From: Bacillus mobilis
Lineage (GTDB): Bacteria > Bacillota > Bacilli > Bacillales > Bacillaceae_G
Length of the DNA: 64,000 bases
Assembly (NCBI RefSeq): GCF_001884045.1
Contig: NZ_MACF01000046.1
Span: forward strand, 248,001 to 312,000
Direction: 5' to 3'
The notes below the pieces were generated by a model, which was not told the origin of the DNA, did not search any database, and saw only the letters and a program-made list of their open reading frames with translations. A program made the translations under genes and the position numbers. Positions 46,354 to 56,128 of this stretch are shown here, in pieces (the stretch's first letter is position 1; each line of letters opens with the position of its first letter).

Positions 46354-47196
46354 ATGAATATTAAAAGACAAAAGATGTTACGTCTCTCATTAAGTTATTT
46401 CGTTATTTTCGTAATGTGTGCCATCATTTTCTATCCGTTATTATGGATTATTGGCTCATCGTTTAATCCAGGAGATAGTTTATCTGGATCAAGTATTATT
46501 CCGCAAAATGCAACGTTAGATCATTATCGTAAGTTATTAGATTTAGAGAATAGTAATTATTTACTATGGTATAAAAACACATTAAAAGTAAGTGTTATAA
46601 CGATGATTTTCTCAGTGTTAGCAATTAGTTTTACTGCTTATGCATTTTCAAGATACCGTTTTGTTGGAAGAAAAAATGGATTATTAACATTTTTAATTCT
46701 ACAAATGATCCCGAACTTTGCGGCGCTAATCGCTCTATACGTATTAGCACAGTTAACAGGGTTAATCGATACGCACCTTGCATTAATTTTAATTTATGTA
46801 GGCGGGGCAATTCCAATGAATACATGGCTTATGAAAGGATATTTTGATACGATTCCGAAAGAATTGGATGAGTCAGCTCGTATGGATGGGGCAGGACATT
46901 TCCGTATTTTTTGGCAAATCATTATGCCACTTGCAAAGCCAATCGTAGCGGTTGTGGCGTTATTTACTTTCATCGGTCCATTTACAGATTTCATTTTAGC
47001 GAGTGTTATTTTGCGCACACCAGAAAATTATACGTTAGCAGTTGGCTTATATGAAATGGTAGCGAAGAAATTTGGTAATGAATTTACAACGTTCGCAGCG
47101 GGTTCAGTATTGATTGCAATCCCAATTTCAATTTTATTCCTATCACTACAAAAATACTTTATCTCTGGTTTAACTGCTGGAGGTACGAAAGGATGA
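46354..47196 (+). CDS. malG: Maltodextrin ABC transporter permease MalG
   Basis: 280-residue permease with six membrane segments. The EAA loop is PKELDESARMDGAGHFRIFWQ near residue 168 (ATPase docking). The conserved C-terminal SGLTAGGTKG end of MalG is present. It directly abuts malF and uses the GAAGAGGATATG at the malF end as ribosome site, so translation is coupled. A strong terminator follows at once. Confidence 0.94.
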   Translation: MNIKRQKMLRLSLSYFVIFVMCAIIFYPLLWIIGSSFNPGDSLSGSSIIPQNATLDHYRKLLDLENSNYLLWYKNTLKVSVITMIFSVLAISFTAYAFSRYRFVGRKNGLLTFLILQMIPNFAALIALYVLAQLTGLIDTHLALILIYVGGAIPMNTWLMKGYFDTIPKELDESARMDGAGHFRIFWQIIMPLAKPIVAVVALFTFIGPFTDFILASVILRTPENYTLAVGLYEMVAKKFGNEFTTFAAGSVLIAIPISILFLSLQKYFISGLTAGGTKG

Positions 47197-47222
47197 AAAA
47201 TGGGACGTTACGTCCCATTTTT
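47196..47222 (+). terminator. Terminator of malEFG
   Basis: Perfect 12-bp stem AAAAATGGGACG/CGTCCCATTTTT with 3-base loop and T-rich tail. Confidence 0.93.
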
Positions 47223-47264
47223 CTTTTCATCGCCCTATAAAAAATTTTATAGGGCGATGAAAAG
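47223..47264. repeat. Perfect 20-bp inverted repeat before malR
   Basis: Arms CTTTTCATCGCCCTATAAAA and its exact complement, separated by two bases. It starts at the last base of the malEFG terminator. The right arm is followed by AGATTTGACATC, not a U-tract. Could be a second terminator-like cruciform, an operator, or a fossil of a duplicated end. Confidence 0.8.
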
Positions 47265-47476
47265 AGATTTGACATCACATATGAAAAGAAGTGAAATAAA
47301 TAGTATATTATTGTATAGGAAAAAAGAGCTATATCCCTTACAATACATGGAGAGGGAGAATATGATAGGTTTTACAAGATAGACTCAATAAAAGTTAATG
47401 ACTTCTCCTATTACTTGCAACGGGTGCAAGATTAAAATATAAAAAATGACAGAGAAGTGAGAGGAGGGGGATTTTT
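47265..47476 (+). promoter_or_regulatory. malR upstream region
   Basis: Contains TTGACA at 47270-47275 without a convincing -10 at standard distance, and the inverted repeat CTTGCA-ACGGG-TGCAAG at 47417-47433, about 45 bases before malR. The latter has the half-site spacing of a LacI-family operator and may mediate MalR autoregulation. No gene is supported here. Confidence 0.45.
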
Positions 47477-48499
47477 ATGACAGTTACAATTAAAGATGTG
47501 GCGAAGAAGGCTAATGTAGCACCATCTACCGTTTCTCGTGTAATTGCTGATAATCCAAGTATAAGTGAAAAAACAAAGCGTCGTGTTCGGAAAGTAATGA
47601 GTGAACTAGGGTATCATCCCAATTTAAACGCAAGAAATCTAGCTAACCAAACAACGAAAACACTTGGACTTGTTATGCCAAGTTCTGCAAGTAAAGCTTT
47701 TCAAAATCCGTTTTTCCCAGAAGTTATAAGAGGGATTAGTTCATTTGCACATGTGGAAGGGTATGCGCTTTATATGTCGACAGGTGAAACGGAAGATGAA
47801 ATTTTTAATGGTGTTGTAAAGATGGTACAGGGACGCCAAATTGGTGGCATTATTCTTTTATATTCAAGAGAGAATGATCGGATTATTCAATATTTGCATG
47901 AACAAAATTTCCCGTTTGTTTTAATCGGGAAACCGTATGATCGAAAAGATGAAATTACATATGTAGATAATGACAATTATACAGCTGCAAGAGAAGTAGC
48001 AGAATATTTGATTTCATTAGGTCATAAACAAATCGCGTTCATCGGCGGTGGATCAGATTTACTTGTAACGAGAGATCGTTTGGCTGGTATGAGTGATGCT
48101 TTAAAATTAGCAGACATTGTATTACCAAAAGAGTATATTTTACATTTTGATTTTTCGAGAGAAAGTGGTCAACAAGCCGTTGAGGAGCTAATGGGGCTGA
48201 AGCAACCACCGACAGCAATTGTGGCAACGGATGATTTAATTGGACTTGGTGTGTTAAGTGCACTTTCTAAAAAAGGATTCGTTGTACCGAAGGATGTTTC
48301 TATTGTAAGCTTTAATAATGCTTTATTATCAGAAATTGCGAGTCCGCCACTTTCGACAGTTGATGTGAATATATATCAACTAGGGTATGAGGCAGCAAAA
48401 GCTTTAGTGGATAAAGTAGAGAATGCGGAGTCTACTGCAAAGTGTATTATTATTCCTCATAAATTACTGAAGCGCCAAACTTGTGATCATTATGCATAA
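47477..48499 (+). CDS. malR: LacI-family maltose operon regulator
   Basis: 340 residues. The N-terminal helix-turn-helix is TIKDVAKKANVAPSTVSRV (residues 4-22), with the hinge LNARNLANQTTKTLGL near 50-65 and a periplasmic-binding-protein-like effector domain. It ends the maltodextrin cluster in the same orientation as malEFG and probably controls it and malL, the neopullulanase gene and msmX through the AAACGTTT-type operators. Start follows GAGAGGAGGGGG. Confidence 0.9.
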   Translation: MTVTIKDVAKKANVAPSTVSRVIADNPSISEKTKRRVRKVMSELGYHPNLNARNLANQTTKTLGLVMPSSASKAFQNPFFPEVIRGISSFAHVEGYALYMSTGETEDEIFNGVVKMVQGRQIGGIILLYSRENDRIIQYLHEQNFPFVLIGKPYDRKDEITYVDNDNYTAAREVAEYLISLGHKQIAFIGGGSDLLVTRDRLAGMSDALKLADIVLPKEYILHFDFSRESGQQAVEELMGLKQPPTAIVATDDLIGLGVLSALSKKGFVVPKDVSIVSFNNALLSEIASPPLSTVDVNIYQLGYEAAKALVDKVENAESTAKCIIIPHKLLKRQTCDHYA

Positions 48500-48530
48500 A
48501 AAAGCTAAGAGTTTAACTCTTAGCTTTTTG
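48497..48530. terminator. Bidirectional terminator after malR
   Basis: Stem AAAAAGCTAAGAG/CTCTTAGCTTTTT, short AT loop; overlaps the end of convergent patA. Confidence 0.93.
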
Positions 48531-49676
48531 TTGTAGAAAGGCCTCTAATCGATCGCAGCCTTCTTTTAAAGTTTCAATACTATATGCATAGGACAAGCGA
48601 AGATAGCCTTCACCATATTCAGAAAATGCTGTCCCAGGAACGACAGCTAATCCAGCTTCTTTTACAAGATCAAGTGCAAAATCAAATGATGAAGATGTTA
48701 AATGCCCAACATATGGGAATAAGTAAAATGCACCTGTGGGCTTTTCAACTGTTAAGCCCATTTGAATGAGTCTATTATATACGTAATCACGGCGCTTTTT
48801 GTATTGATGACGCATCATTTTTGGTGCATCTTTAGCAGCTGTTAATGCTTCAATTGCAGCATACTGAGCGATTGAAGTAGCGCACGTTACGTTGTACTGA
48901 TGAACTTTTAGTATATGTCCTGCTAAATAGCTTGGTGCGAATAATAGACCGATACGCCAGCCAGTCATAGAATGAGATTTTGATAAACCGTTAATGACGA
49001 TAGTTTTTTCACGCATTTCTGGGAAATGAGCGATAGACGTATGTTTTTGTTCATATACAAGTTCGCTATAAATTTCATCAGAAAGGACGAAAATATTTTT
49101 ATCTTTTAAAACATCTACAATATCTTGTAGTTCTTCTTTTGATAAAGTTACACCAGTTGGATTAGAAGGATACGGCAAAACGACGCATCTTGTTTTTTCT
49201 GTAATAGCATTTTCTAGTGCTTCGGCTGTTAAACGGAAGCCAGTTTCACGAACATCGATAAAAATAGGTGTTGCGCCGCATAATCGAATAATTGGTTCGT
49301 ATCCTGGATAAATAGGCGCAGGTAAAATAACTTCTGTTCCTGGCTCTAAAATTGTTCGGAATGCTACATCAATAGCTTCACTGGCACCGATTGTAACGAT
49401 GGTTTCGTTTTCAGGTGAATACTGTAAATCGTAGTTATCTTTTACAAAGTTACAAGCTGCCTTGCGTAATTCTAATAAACCAGCGTTATGTGTATAGCTC
49501 GTGTAATTTTCTGTAATAGCCCGTTTTGCCGCTTCTTTTACGAGAGAAGGTGTAGGAAAATCGGGTTGTCCAATTGTTAAAGAGATAAGATTATCATAGT
49601 TTTGAATCATGTTAGAGAATTGACGGATTCCAGAAATTTGGATGTCCTTTACTCTAGGATTAATGAATTGTTCCAT
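48513..49676 (-). CDS. patA: Aminotransferase A
   Basis: PLP-dependent class I aminotransferase of 387 residues. SLTIGQPDFPTP near residue 32, GASEAIDVAFRTIL near 97, PYPSNPTGVT near 168 and the lysine in INGLSKSHSMTGWRIG near 228 closely match B. subtilis PatA. PatA is implicated in lysine/aspartate-family transamination; B. subtilis keeps the gene near cheV. Start follows GAAAGGGAGATAC. Monocistronic here. Confidence 0.9.
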   Translation of the reverse strand: MEQFINPRVKDIQISGIRQFSNMIQNYDNLISLTIGQPDFPTPSLVKEAAKRAITENYTSYTHNAGLLELRKAACNFVKDNYDLQYSPENETIVTIGASEAIDVAFRTILEPGTEVILPAPIYPGYEPIIRLCGATPIFIDVRETGFRLTAEALENAITEKTRCVVLPYPSNPTGVTLSKEELQDIVDVLKDKNIFVLSDEIYSELVYEQKHTSIAHFPEMREKTIVINGLSKSHSMTGWRIGLLFAPSYLAGHILKVHQYNVTCATSIAQYAAIEALTAAKDAPKMMRHQYKKRRDYVYNRLIQMGLTVEKPTGAFYLFPYVGHLTSSSFDFALDLVKEAGLAVVPGTAFSEYGEGYLRLSYAYSIETLKEGCDRLEAFLQQKAKS

Positions 49677-49801
49677 TGTATCTCCCTTTCTTCCGTTTGA
49701 AAATTAAGTTCATTTTAACATATTTTCTATGATTTCGCTTGCGTATATGTTATGTAGAAAGAGAGAGAGAATAGAAAAAAAAAGCCGCTATAAGCGACTT
49801 T

Positions 49802-50002
49802 TTAATATCCGTACTCCCAATCTATTTCATCTTCATTCCATAGTACAGAGGATACTTTGCCAAGGTGAACAACTGATTCATTCACAGCACATGTGCAATT
49901 TTCATCTCCTGTTTTATGCTGTAACTCTTCATATACCGATTTTTCAACATTTTCTAGAACGACCAAATTTTCTTCTTTTAAAACAAGCGTAGTACCCGCC
50001 AT
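49802..50002 (-). CDS. Conserved hypothetical protein, 66 aa
   Basis: A 66-residue acidic protein, MAGTTLVLKEENLVVLENVE at the start, with Cys-Thr-Cys in the middle (ENCTCAVNE) and an acidic end WNEDEIDWEYGY. No signal or membrane segment. The ATG has a very strong TAGGAGGAAGATAA site. Family not recognised. Confidence 0.65.
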   Translation of the reverse strand: MAGTTLVLKEENLVVLENVEKSVYEELQHKTGDENCTCAVNESVVHLGKVSSVLWNEDEIDWEYGY

Positions 50003-50312
50003 ATTTATCTTCCTCCTACTAAAATAATGATCACTTATTTGTAAACATAGATAGTATGGATTATATGCTGTATTTTGCTATAGTTGTCCGTCTCATGAAG
50101 TATTTTTTTATTTTCTTTGTAATCCGTATTCATTGTATACTGCCAGGCAGAAATTTGGTACAGGGTTTACATTCATTTCGAAAATCTGTAACAATTATTA
50201 TGTGATGTTAACAAAGAATTAACAAATATGTTAAGAAAAATCAAAATTTTAAAACAAATAAAGCCGTAAAATGATATAATCATATCAAAATACATATAGG
50301 GGATGAGAGGCT
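50003..50312. other. Intergenic region before the sensor kinase
   Basis: About 310 bases between divergent genes. Contains a short palindrome CTGCCAGGCAG near 50149 and AT-rich promoter DNA. I found no convincing Spo0A box or sigma-H promoter by eye and no small gene. Confidence 0.4.
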
Positions 50313-51587
50313 ATGGAGCTTATCCGTGATTTAATGATCCAAATTGCCATCATTATTTTGCCACTATTTTTATATGAAGCGATTCGCCTAAATCGTTATC
50401 AAGAAATGCCTCCGAAGCCGAACCGCTACTTTATTATGTTTCTATCTAGCATTACACTCGTTCTCTCCATGACATACTCTATTTGTTTTGGTGACATTTG
50501 TGGGTATAACTTTCACCCAATCCCGATTGTTAGTGGTTTTTTATATGGTGGGATTGTTGGTTTAATCCCGGCCGTTATTTTTGTTGCATATGAATGGGCA
50601 CTAAAAGGAATGAACCTTCTTCCAGTCATAGAAGTAATATTTCTATTAATCGTTCCATTATTTTTATCAAAGAAATGGTCTCTATTTTCAAGAGATAAGA
50701 AGCTAATTTTAGCATTTATGATTTCATCATTGTACGTACTTGTTTCTCTAGTGATTGGCATAATTACTGTTCTGTTAGAAACGGGGTTTACACCGCATAT
50801 TTCGCACATATATAGCGGATATATATTTGCTTCGCTTATTATGGTTATGACAATGGTATTTCAGGTGTACTTAACAGAATATTTAAATGAAAATGCAATA
50901 CTACGTACAGAGATGCAAAAGTCAGAAAAGCTTAATATTGTAAGTGAGTTGGCAGCAAGTGTTGCACATGAGGTTCGGAATCCGCTCACTGTTGTTCGTG
51001 GCTTTATTCAATTGCTAGAAAGTACGGAAGATGTGAAGAATAAGGATTATATGCGTCTCGTCTTAGCAGAATTGGACCGGGCAGAACAAATTATTTCAGA
51101 TTATTTAAATTTAGCAAGGCCACAAATTGAGAAAAAAGAACACATTTGCTTATCCGCTCAATTAATAGAAATGACAACTCTTATGTCATCATTTGCAGCG
51201 ATGCAAGGTGTATATTTGCAAGTTGAGATTTCTGAAAGTCTTTATACGATTGGCGATAAGACGAAATTGAAACAAGCTATTATGAATGTTGTTAAAAATG
51301 GTATTGAAGCAATTCAAGGAAATAAAGGGTATTTAAAAGTAACGGCTATGCAAAAAGATGAAACGATTGTAATAAGAGTTAAAGATAGTGGTGTTGGAAT
51401 GACGAAAGAACAGTTAGCTAGGCTAGGACAACCATATTATTCTTTAAAAGAAAAAGGAACAGGATTAGGGCTTATGGTAACATTTAGTATTTTACAAGCG
51501 CATAATGGTACGCTGGAATATAAAAGCGAAAGTGGGAAAGGGACGGAAGCGATTATTATATTGCCAGCTGTACGAAATAAGGAATAA
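50313..51587 (+). CDS. KinB-like sporulation sensor histidine kinase
   Basis: 424 residues. Six hydrophobic segments in residues 1-190 (5TM-LYT-type sensor), followed by the kinase core. The phosphorylated His lies in SVAHEVRNPLTVVRGF near residue 216; N box KQAIMNVVKNGIEAI, G1 DSGVGMT, G2 GTGLGLMV. This form, without a PAS domain, is like B. subtilis KinB, which feeds the Spo0F-Spo0B-Spo0A phosphorelay. No response regulator gene is adjacent, consistent with an orphan phosphorelay kinase. Start follows ATAGGGGATGAG. Confidence 0.88.
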   Translation: MELIRDLMIQIAIIILPLFLYEAIRLNRYQEMPPKPNRYFIMFLSSITLVLSMTYSICFGDICGYNFHPIPIVSGFLYGGIVGLIPAVIFVAYEWALKGMNLLPVIEVIFLLIVPLFLSKKWSLFSRDKKLILAFMISSLYVLVSLVIGIITVLLETGFTPHISHIYSGYIFASLIMVMTMVFQVYLTEYLNENAILRTEMQKSEKLNIVSELAASVAHEVRNPLTVVRGFIQLLESTEDVKNKDYMRLVLAELDRAEQIISDYLNLARPQIEKKEHICLSAQLIEMTTLMSSFAAMQGVYLQVEISESLYTIGDKTKLKQAIMNVVKNGIEAIQGNKGYLKVTAMQKDETIVIRVKDSGVGMTKEQLARLGQPYYSLKEKGTGLGLMVTFSILQAHNGTLEYKSESGKGTEAIIILPAVRNKE

Positions 51588-51617
51588 AAGTTACCGTTGG
51601 AAGGTAACTTTTTATTT
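51586..51617. terminator. Terminator after sensor kinase
   Basis: Stem AAAAGTTACC/GGTAACTTTT with T/A tracts on both sides, between convergent genes. Confidence 0.85.
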
Positions 51618-51640
51618 TATATAGGAAAAAATATATTATT

Positions 51641-52390
51641 TTATTCAGTTGTTTTTCCTTCTTTTGTTCTGCTAAATAAACTCCTAAATGATTGGAAAAA
51701 GCTTTGTTCTTTTGAAGCTGCGACTAATCGTTTTGTTTCTTGAATTTCACGAATCACTTGCATAAGTTGTGCATCGCGGTTGCTGTCTTTATTATAAATT
51801 TGATTTACGAGTTTATTCATTTTTTCTTCTTGCTTAGATTCTCGTTTATACATATGATTCATTAATAAGTCCATCTTTTCTTTTTGTAGGGCATCTGTTT
51901 GAGCGGCATGATCTACTAACTCTTGTAGCATTTTTTCTTGAGAGCCTTCTTTTACATAGACTTGTTGCATCAATTCATCTAGCTTTTCATCTTTTAAACG
52001 ATTTTGGGTAATAAGGGTAGAATTTTGATGAATAATTGCTTCATTTAATTGAGCGAGCATTTCAAGCTTTAACATGAACTCCTCAAAGTTACGCCCATCT
52101 TCTTTTTCTTTCGGTTGTATTTCTTGCGTATCTTGTATAACTGGTACAGGTGGGGCCTCTTTTTCTTTTAAAATAAGGGGTATTGTTTCTGAAATGTCTT
52201 CTTGCAATGTAGCAGCTCTTTCATGTATAGATTTCAATAGTTTTAAATCATCCAATTTATAAATACGAGCATCAGCTGTTTTGGAAATCATATAACCATG
52301 TTCCTCTAACAGTTGACTATATTTGCGAACTATATGTTTTGGGATGCCTGTTTTATTCGTGACATCTTTCGTTTTATAGGTAGCTTCCAT
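51641..52390 (-). CDS. MerR-like HTH protein with coiled coil (DUF3967 type)
   Basis: 249 residues. The N-terminal MerR-type winged helix is YKTKDVTNKTGIPKHIVRKYS. A proline-rich linker near residue 75-95 follows, then a long coiled coil built from repeats of the form KEKMDLLMNHMYKRESKQEE, KMNKLVNQIYNKDSNRDAQ (about 19 residues each, residues ~120-215), and a basic tail QSFRSLFSRTKEG. This RacA-like layout (DNA-binding head plus coiled coil) is frequent in B. cereus-group chromosomes and plasmids. Targets unknown. Confidence 0.78.
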   Translation of the reverse strand: MEATYKTKDVTNKTGIPKHIVRKYSQLLEEHGYMISKTADARIYKLDDLKLLKSIHERAATLQEDISETIPLILKEKEAPPVPVIQDTQEIQPKEKEDGRNFEEFMLKLEMLAQLNEAIIHQNSTLITQNRLKDEKLDELMQQVYVKEGSQEKMLQELVDHAAQTDALQKEKMDLLMNHMYKRESKQEEKMNKLVNQIYNKDSNRDAQLMQVIREIQETKRLVAASKEQSFFQSFRSLFSRTKEGKTTE

Positions 52391-52627
52391 AATATTTCCT
52401 CCCCAAAAAGTATCGTATATATCATTTCAATCTTTTATGAGGACTTCCTTTGAAAAAGAATGTCGGAAGGTTATTAGTTTTCTACAGCATTAGTGAAAAG
52501 ATGAAGGAAAATGAGAGTTTTTTGGCGGAATGGCGAAGAAGAGCTAAAATAATGTCTGAAAACATATACAGGAGAAGTTTGTTATAATAACTGAGGAAAA
52601 GAAACTGGTAGAATCATGGAGGTATAC

Positions 52628-53062
52628 ATGAAGCAATTAAAAGGTATTATCATTTCAATTATTGCAATTCTTTCTATTGTAGTAGCGGTTTATGAAGTAC
52701 TTGTTCCAGGGGAAACAAGTATCAAAAAAACAAATGCGTATGATCAAGTTCTAGAATTTCCGAAAGAGCGATATCCAGAGACAGGGAAACATATTACGGA
52801 TGCTATAAAAGAAGGACATTCAGAAGTTTGTACAATCGACCGTGGTGGTGCTGCGGATAGAAGAAAATTATCGTTAGCTCCATATCCATCAAAAAAAGGG
52901 TATGATCGTGATGAATGGCCAATGGCGATGTGTAAAGAAGGCGGAAAAGGAGCACATATTGAATATATAAGTCCAGCGGATAACCGCGGGGCAGGGTCTT
53001 GGGTAGGAAATAAGTTAGACAAATACCCAGATGGTACACGTGTGAAATTTGACGTAAAGTAG
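52628..53062 (+). CDS. nucB: NucB/NucA-type sporulation or DNA-entry endonuclease
   Basis: About 144 residues. A hydrophobic N-terminus (residues 7-27, [20 protein letters not shown]) acts as a signal or membrane anchor. The mature part matches B. subtilis Nuc[32 protein letters not shown] with the catalytic Asp, [12 protein letters not shown] with the catalytic Glu, and [20 protein letters not shown]. It is an extracellular DNase. The ATG after TGGAGGTATAC is used. The next gene encodes a ComJ/Nin-like inhibitor, so the pair is a nuclease with its immunity partner, as nucA-nin in B. subtilis. Confidence 0.92.
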   Translation: MKQLKGIIISIIAILSIVVAVYEVLVPGETSIKKTNAYDQVLEFPKERYPETGKHITDAIKEGHSEVCTIDRGGAADRRKLSLAPYPSKKGYDRDEWPMAMCKEGGKGAHIEYISPADNRGAGSWVGNKLDKYPDGTRVKFDVK

Positions 53063-53098
53063 TAGTTGCATATTTCATAATGAAGGAGAAGGGGAACG

Positions 53099-53488
53099 AT
53101 GGAGTTAACAATTTCGTATTCGCAATTAATGTTGATGAACTATGACGGTGAGCAGCCTTACGTTGACTGGACAGATGAAGATTTTGAAAGAGGTTATGCG
53201 AAGGCGGATGGAACTGTTATTTTTGAAGCACTCTCTGATTATACTTGTGAAGTAAAAGTGACCCAAGGGAAACATATTGAAAAAGAAGAAGTGATTAGAA
53301 CGGTTACAGTTCCTTTCACAGTTGAAAATGAATGTATCGTTGTAACAAGTATTCTTTCAAATAAATTTCAAATCCCTATTCCAAATGGTGAGTATACAGT
53401 TGTATTACAAGCAACTCCTCTTGAAGAACCAACGGATGATGAATTATATAAAATACAATACGAATTCTTTTTTGAAAGTAAAGAATAA
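53099..53488 (+). CDS. nin: ComJ/Nin-like nuclease inhibitor
   Basis: 129 residues, no signal peptide. MELTISYSQLMLM and PYVDWTDEDFERGYAKADGTVIFEA align with the Nin/ComJ segments ELSISYHQFTVF and DWTDEAIEKGYAAADG of B. subtilis, where this protein inhibits the DNA-entry nuclease NucA. It lies 36 bases downstream of the nuclease gene in the same orientation with AAGGAGAAGGGG as ribosome site. The C-terminal acidic patch (LEEPTDDE) is a plausible contact with the nuclease. A terminator follows. Confidence 0.85.
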   Translation: MELTISYSQLMLMNYDGEQPYVDWTDEDFERGYAKADGTVIFEALSDYTCEVKVTQGKHIEKEEVIRTVTVPFTVENECIVVTSILSNKFQIPIPNGEYTVVLQATPLEEPTDDELYKIQYEFFFESKE

Positions 53489-53526
53489 AAAATGGGTTAT
53501 CCTCAAAAAGGATAACCCATTTTTGT
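53487..53526. terminator. Bidirectional terminator
   Basis: Stem AAAAATGGGTTATCC/GGATAACCCATTTTT with loop TCAAAAA, between the nuclease operon and metE. Confidence 0.95.
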
Positions 53527-55814
53527 TATGCGTTTGTTTTTAGCAGGGAACGAGCATCTTTTGCTGCTTGCACCATGTGTTCTAAAGCTGGAATAACTTC
53601 TTCTGTTCTTCTCGTTTTTAAACCACAATCAGGATTAATCCAGAAATATTTAGGATCGCATACTTCTAAAGATTGTTCTACGATTTTATACATTTCATCT
53701 TTACTCGGTACACGTGGGCTATGAATATCATATACACCTAGACCGATGCCTTTTTCATATGTTGTATGTTTTAATGTATCAATAAATTCACCGTGACTTC
53801 TTGAAGTTTCGATAGAAATCACATCTGCATCTAATGCACGAATTGCGTCAACAATATCTTCGAAGTTACTGTAACACATATGAGTATGAATTTGTGTTTC
53901 ATTTGCTACAGAAGAAGTTGCTAAAAGGAAGGATTGTACTGCCCATGTAATATAAGCGTCCCAATCTTTTTCTTTTAGTGGCATTCCTTCACGAAGTGCT
54001 GGCTCATCGACTTGGATTACTCGAATTCCGGAAGATTCAAGTAATTCAATTTCGTGACGAAGAGCTAATGCAATTTGATACGAAACTTCTTTTCTTGGAA
54101 TGTCATTTCGAACGAAGGACCAATTTAAAATTGTAACAGGTCCAGTTAACATTCCTTTTACAACTTTCTCTGTTAAGCTTTGTGCATAAACAGTTTCCTT
54201 AATAGTCATTCCGTTAATAAAGGCTACATCACCATAAATAACAGGTGGTTTTACGCAGCGGGAACCGTATGATTGCACCCAACCGTTTTTAGTGAATGAG
54301 AAACCAGCAAGACGCTCACCGAAATATTCGACCATGTCAGTTCTTTCGAATTCACCATGTACAAGGACATCAAGACCAATTTCTTCTTGGTAACGAATCC
54401 ATTTTTCTGTCTCTTTTTCAATGAATTGTTCATATTGTTCATTTGAAATAACACCGTTACGCCATTCTTTTCGCGTTTGACGAACTTCAGTTGTTTGCGG
54501 GAAGCTACCGATAGTCGTTGTTGGTAACAATGGTAACTCCAGGGCAACTTGTTGTAATTCATAGCGCTTTTCAAATGGAAGAGGACGTGAAAAATCTTCT
54601 TCTTTTAGTGCTGTACGTGCTGCTTTCACATCTTCTCGGTTACGTGCAGCAGACGACCGAATTGTATGATGTACATTTCGGTATGTTTCCAGCTCATTAC
54701 TAATGCTTTCTGTACCTTGAGTCAGAGCGGAATGAATAAGAACTAACTCTTCTAATTTTTGATTTGCAAATGCTAACGCATCAAATAGCTCAGTCGATAA
54801 GTGAGTTTCTTCTGTTTTATCGATTGGTGTATGCAATAAGCTACAAGAAGGCTGAACGATGAAATCTTTCGTTTGGACTTGTTTTTGTAACGTTGTAAAT
54901 AACGTAAGAACTTCATCAAGGTCAGCTCTCCAAATGTTACGGCCATCTATACAACCGACAGCTAAAGTTTTATCAGCTGGGAATCCGTATTTTGAAATAG
55001 CATTTAGATTACCTTCTTTACCATGAACGAAATCTAATCCAATACCGGATACAGGGAATGTAATAATTTCTTCATAGTTTTCTTCTACACTATCAAAATA
55101 TGTTTGTAAAAGAAGAGTCGCATTTGGAACATCTTTACGAATAGCTTCATAAATTTCTTTTGCTTGTTGTACTTCTTCTTTCGTTAAAGAAGCGAAAATC
55201 GGTTCATCAATTTGAATGACTTGTGCACCAGCTGCATGTAGTTCTGAAAGCAGTTGTACGTATGGTGCAACTAATTGTTTTAAAATTGTAGCGAATTGTT
55301 CTTGTGTATACCCTTTAGCTAATTTCAAGAAAGTATATGGTCCTAAAATAACAGGCTTTCCATCTACTCCTAATTCTTGTTTTGCCTCTTCGTATAAGCG
55401 AAGTGGACGATTATCTTTTAAAGAGATTTGTAATCCCTCTTCATATTCAGGAACTATATAATGATAGTTTGTGTTAAACCATTTTGTCATTTCGGAAGCT
55501 ACGTGATCTTTAGAGCCACGCGCCATTGCGAAATATACATCAAGATAAGATGTAAACTCAGAAAAACGTGATGGAATAAATCCTAGCATATAAGCAGTAT
55601 CCAAAACGTGATCATAATATGTAAAGTCGCCAACTGGAATGAGTTCAATCCCTTTTTCTTGCTGTACTTTAACGTGTTGAAGGCGAATTTCTTTCATCGT
55701 TGTTAAAAATTGTTCTTCATCGATTTTATTGGACCAAAAAGCTTCCAATGTTTTTTTCCACTCTCGTTGTAGTCCGATACGTGGATAACCTAAATTACTT
55801 GTTTGAATTGCCAT
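53526..55814 (-). CDS. metE: Cobalamin-independent methionine synthase
   Basis: 762-residue zinc enzyme that methylates homocysteine from 5-methyl-THF-triglutamate. An N-terminal barrel (1-~380) is followed by the catalytic barrel, with [12 protein letters not shown] near residue 433, [15 protein letters not shown] near 485, and zinc ligands in HMCYSNFED (His, Cys) near 646 and NPDCGLKTR (Cys) near 731. Start after GGGAGGAATTTGAA. A cobalamin riboswitch upstream should shut it off when B12, and thus MetH, is available. It is convergent with the nuclease-inhibitor operon. Confidence 0.96.
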   Translation of the reverse strand: MAIQTSNLGYPRIGLQREWKKTLEAFWSNKIDEEQFLTTMKEIRLQHVKVQQEKGIELIPVGDFTYYDHVLDTAYMLGFIPSRFSEFTSYLDVYFAMARGSKDHVASEMTKWFNTNYHYIVPEYEEGLQISLKDNRPLRLYEEAKQELGVDGKPVILGPYTFLKLAKGYTQEQFATILKQLVAPYVQLLSELHAAGAQVIQIDEPIFASLTKEEVQQAKEIYEAIRKDVPNATLLLQTYFDSVEENYEEIITFPVSGIGLDFVHGKEGNLNAISKYGFPADKTLAVGCIDGRNIWRADLDEVLTLFTTLQKQVQTKDFIVQPSCSLLHTPIDKTEETHLSTELFDALAFANQKLEELVLIHSALTQGTESISNELETYRNVHHTIRSSAARNREDVKAARTALKEEDFSRPLPFEKRYELQQVALELPLLPTTTIGSFPQTTEVRQTRKEWRNGVISNEQYEQFIEKETEKWIRYQEEIGLDVLVHGEFERTDMVEYFGERLAGFSFTKNGWVQSYGSRCVKPPVIYGDVAFINGMTIKETVYAQSLTEKVVKGMLTGPVTILNWSFVRNDIPRKEVSYQIALALRHEIELLESSGIRVIQVDEPALREGMPLKEKDWDAYITWAVQSFLLATSSVANETQIHTHMCYSNFEDIVDAIRALDADVISIETSRSHGEFIDTLKHTTYEKGIGLGVYDIHSPRVPSKDEMYKIVEQSLEVCDPKYFWINPDCGLKTRRTEEVIPALEHMVQAAKDARSLLKTNA

Positions 55815-55956
55815 TTCAAATTCCTCCCTAATTGAAAGTAAGCATTTCCGTTTACTAGGAAATACCTATAACAAAAAGTATAAAGGCATAGAAAATAAGC
55901 CTTCCTTTTTGTTTTAACACCTCATCATCATCCGTGAATCTATCAGTGTTGTTAAA

Positions 55957-56128
55957 ACAGGCAGGTCTCCTGACTTATGCTTCATATAATTTCTTTCACC
56001 TTCCCGTTTTCACAGTGGCACTAAAAAGAAATCTCAGCATTTACAGTGGCGGGACCGTGTTGGATTTTCACCAATCTTCCCTTTTAAACACGAAACGAAA
56101 TTTTCGTGTACCTATTTTCCTTTTGAAA
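55957..56128 (-). ncRNA. Cobalamin riboswitch controlling metE
   Basis: Read on the - strand: AAAATAGGTACACGAAAAT (P1/P2 start), GGGAAGATTGGTGAAAATCC, CGCCACTGTAAATGC, AGTGCCACTG, GGGAAGGTGAAAG and GTCAGGAGACCTGCC (B12-box region). These are the conserved blocks of the AdoCbl riboswitch in the right order. The expression platform lies at about 55870-55915, where AAGGC/GCCTT precedes TTTATACTTTTTG. B12 should repress metE. Confidence 0.92.

Noticed and set aside
49802-53488. Possible competence or phage island around the NucB, MerR-like and 66-residue genes
   Set aside because: No integrase, att repeat, composition change or phage structural gene; terminators and spacing look like ordinary core chromosome.
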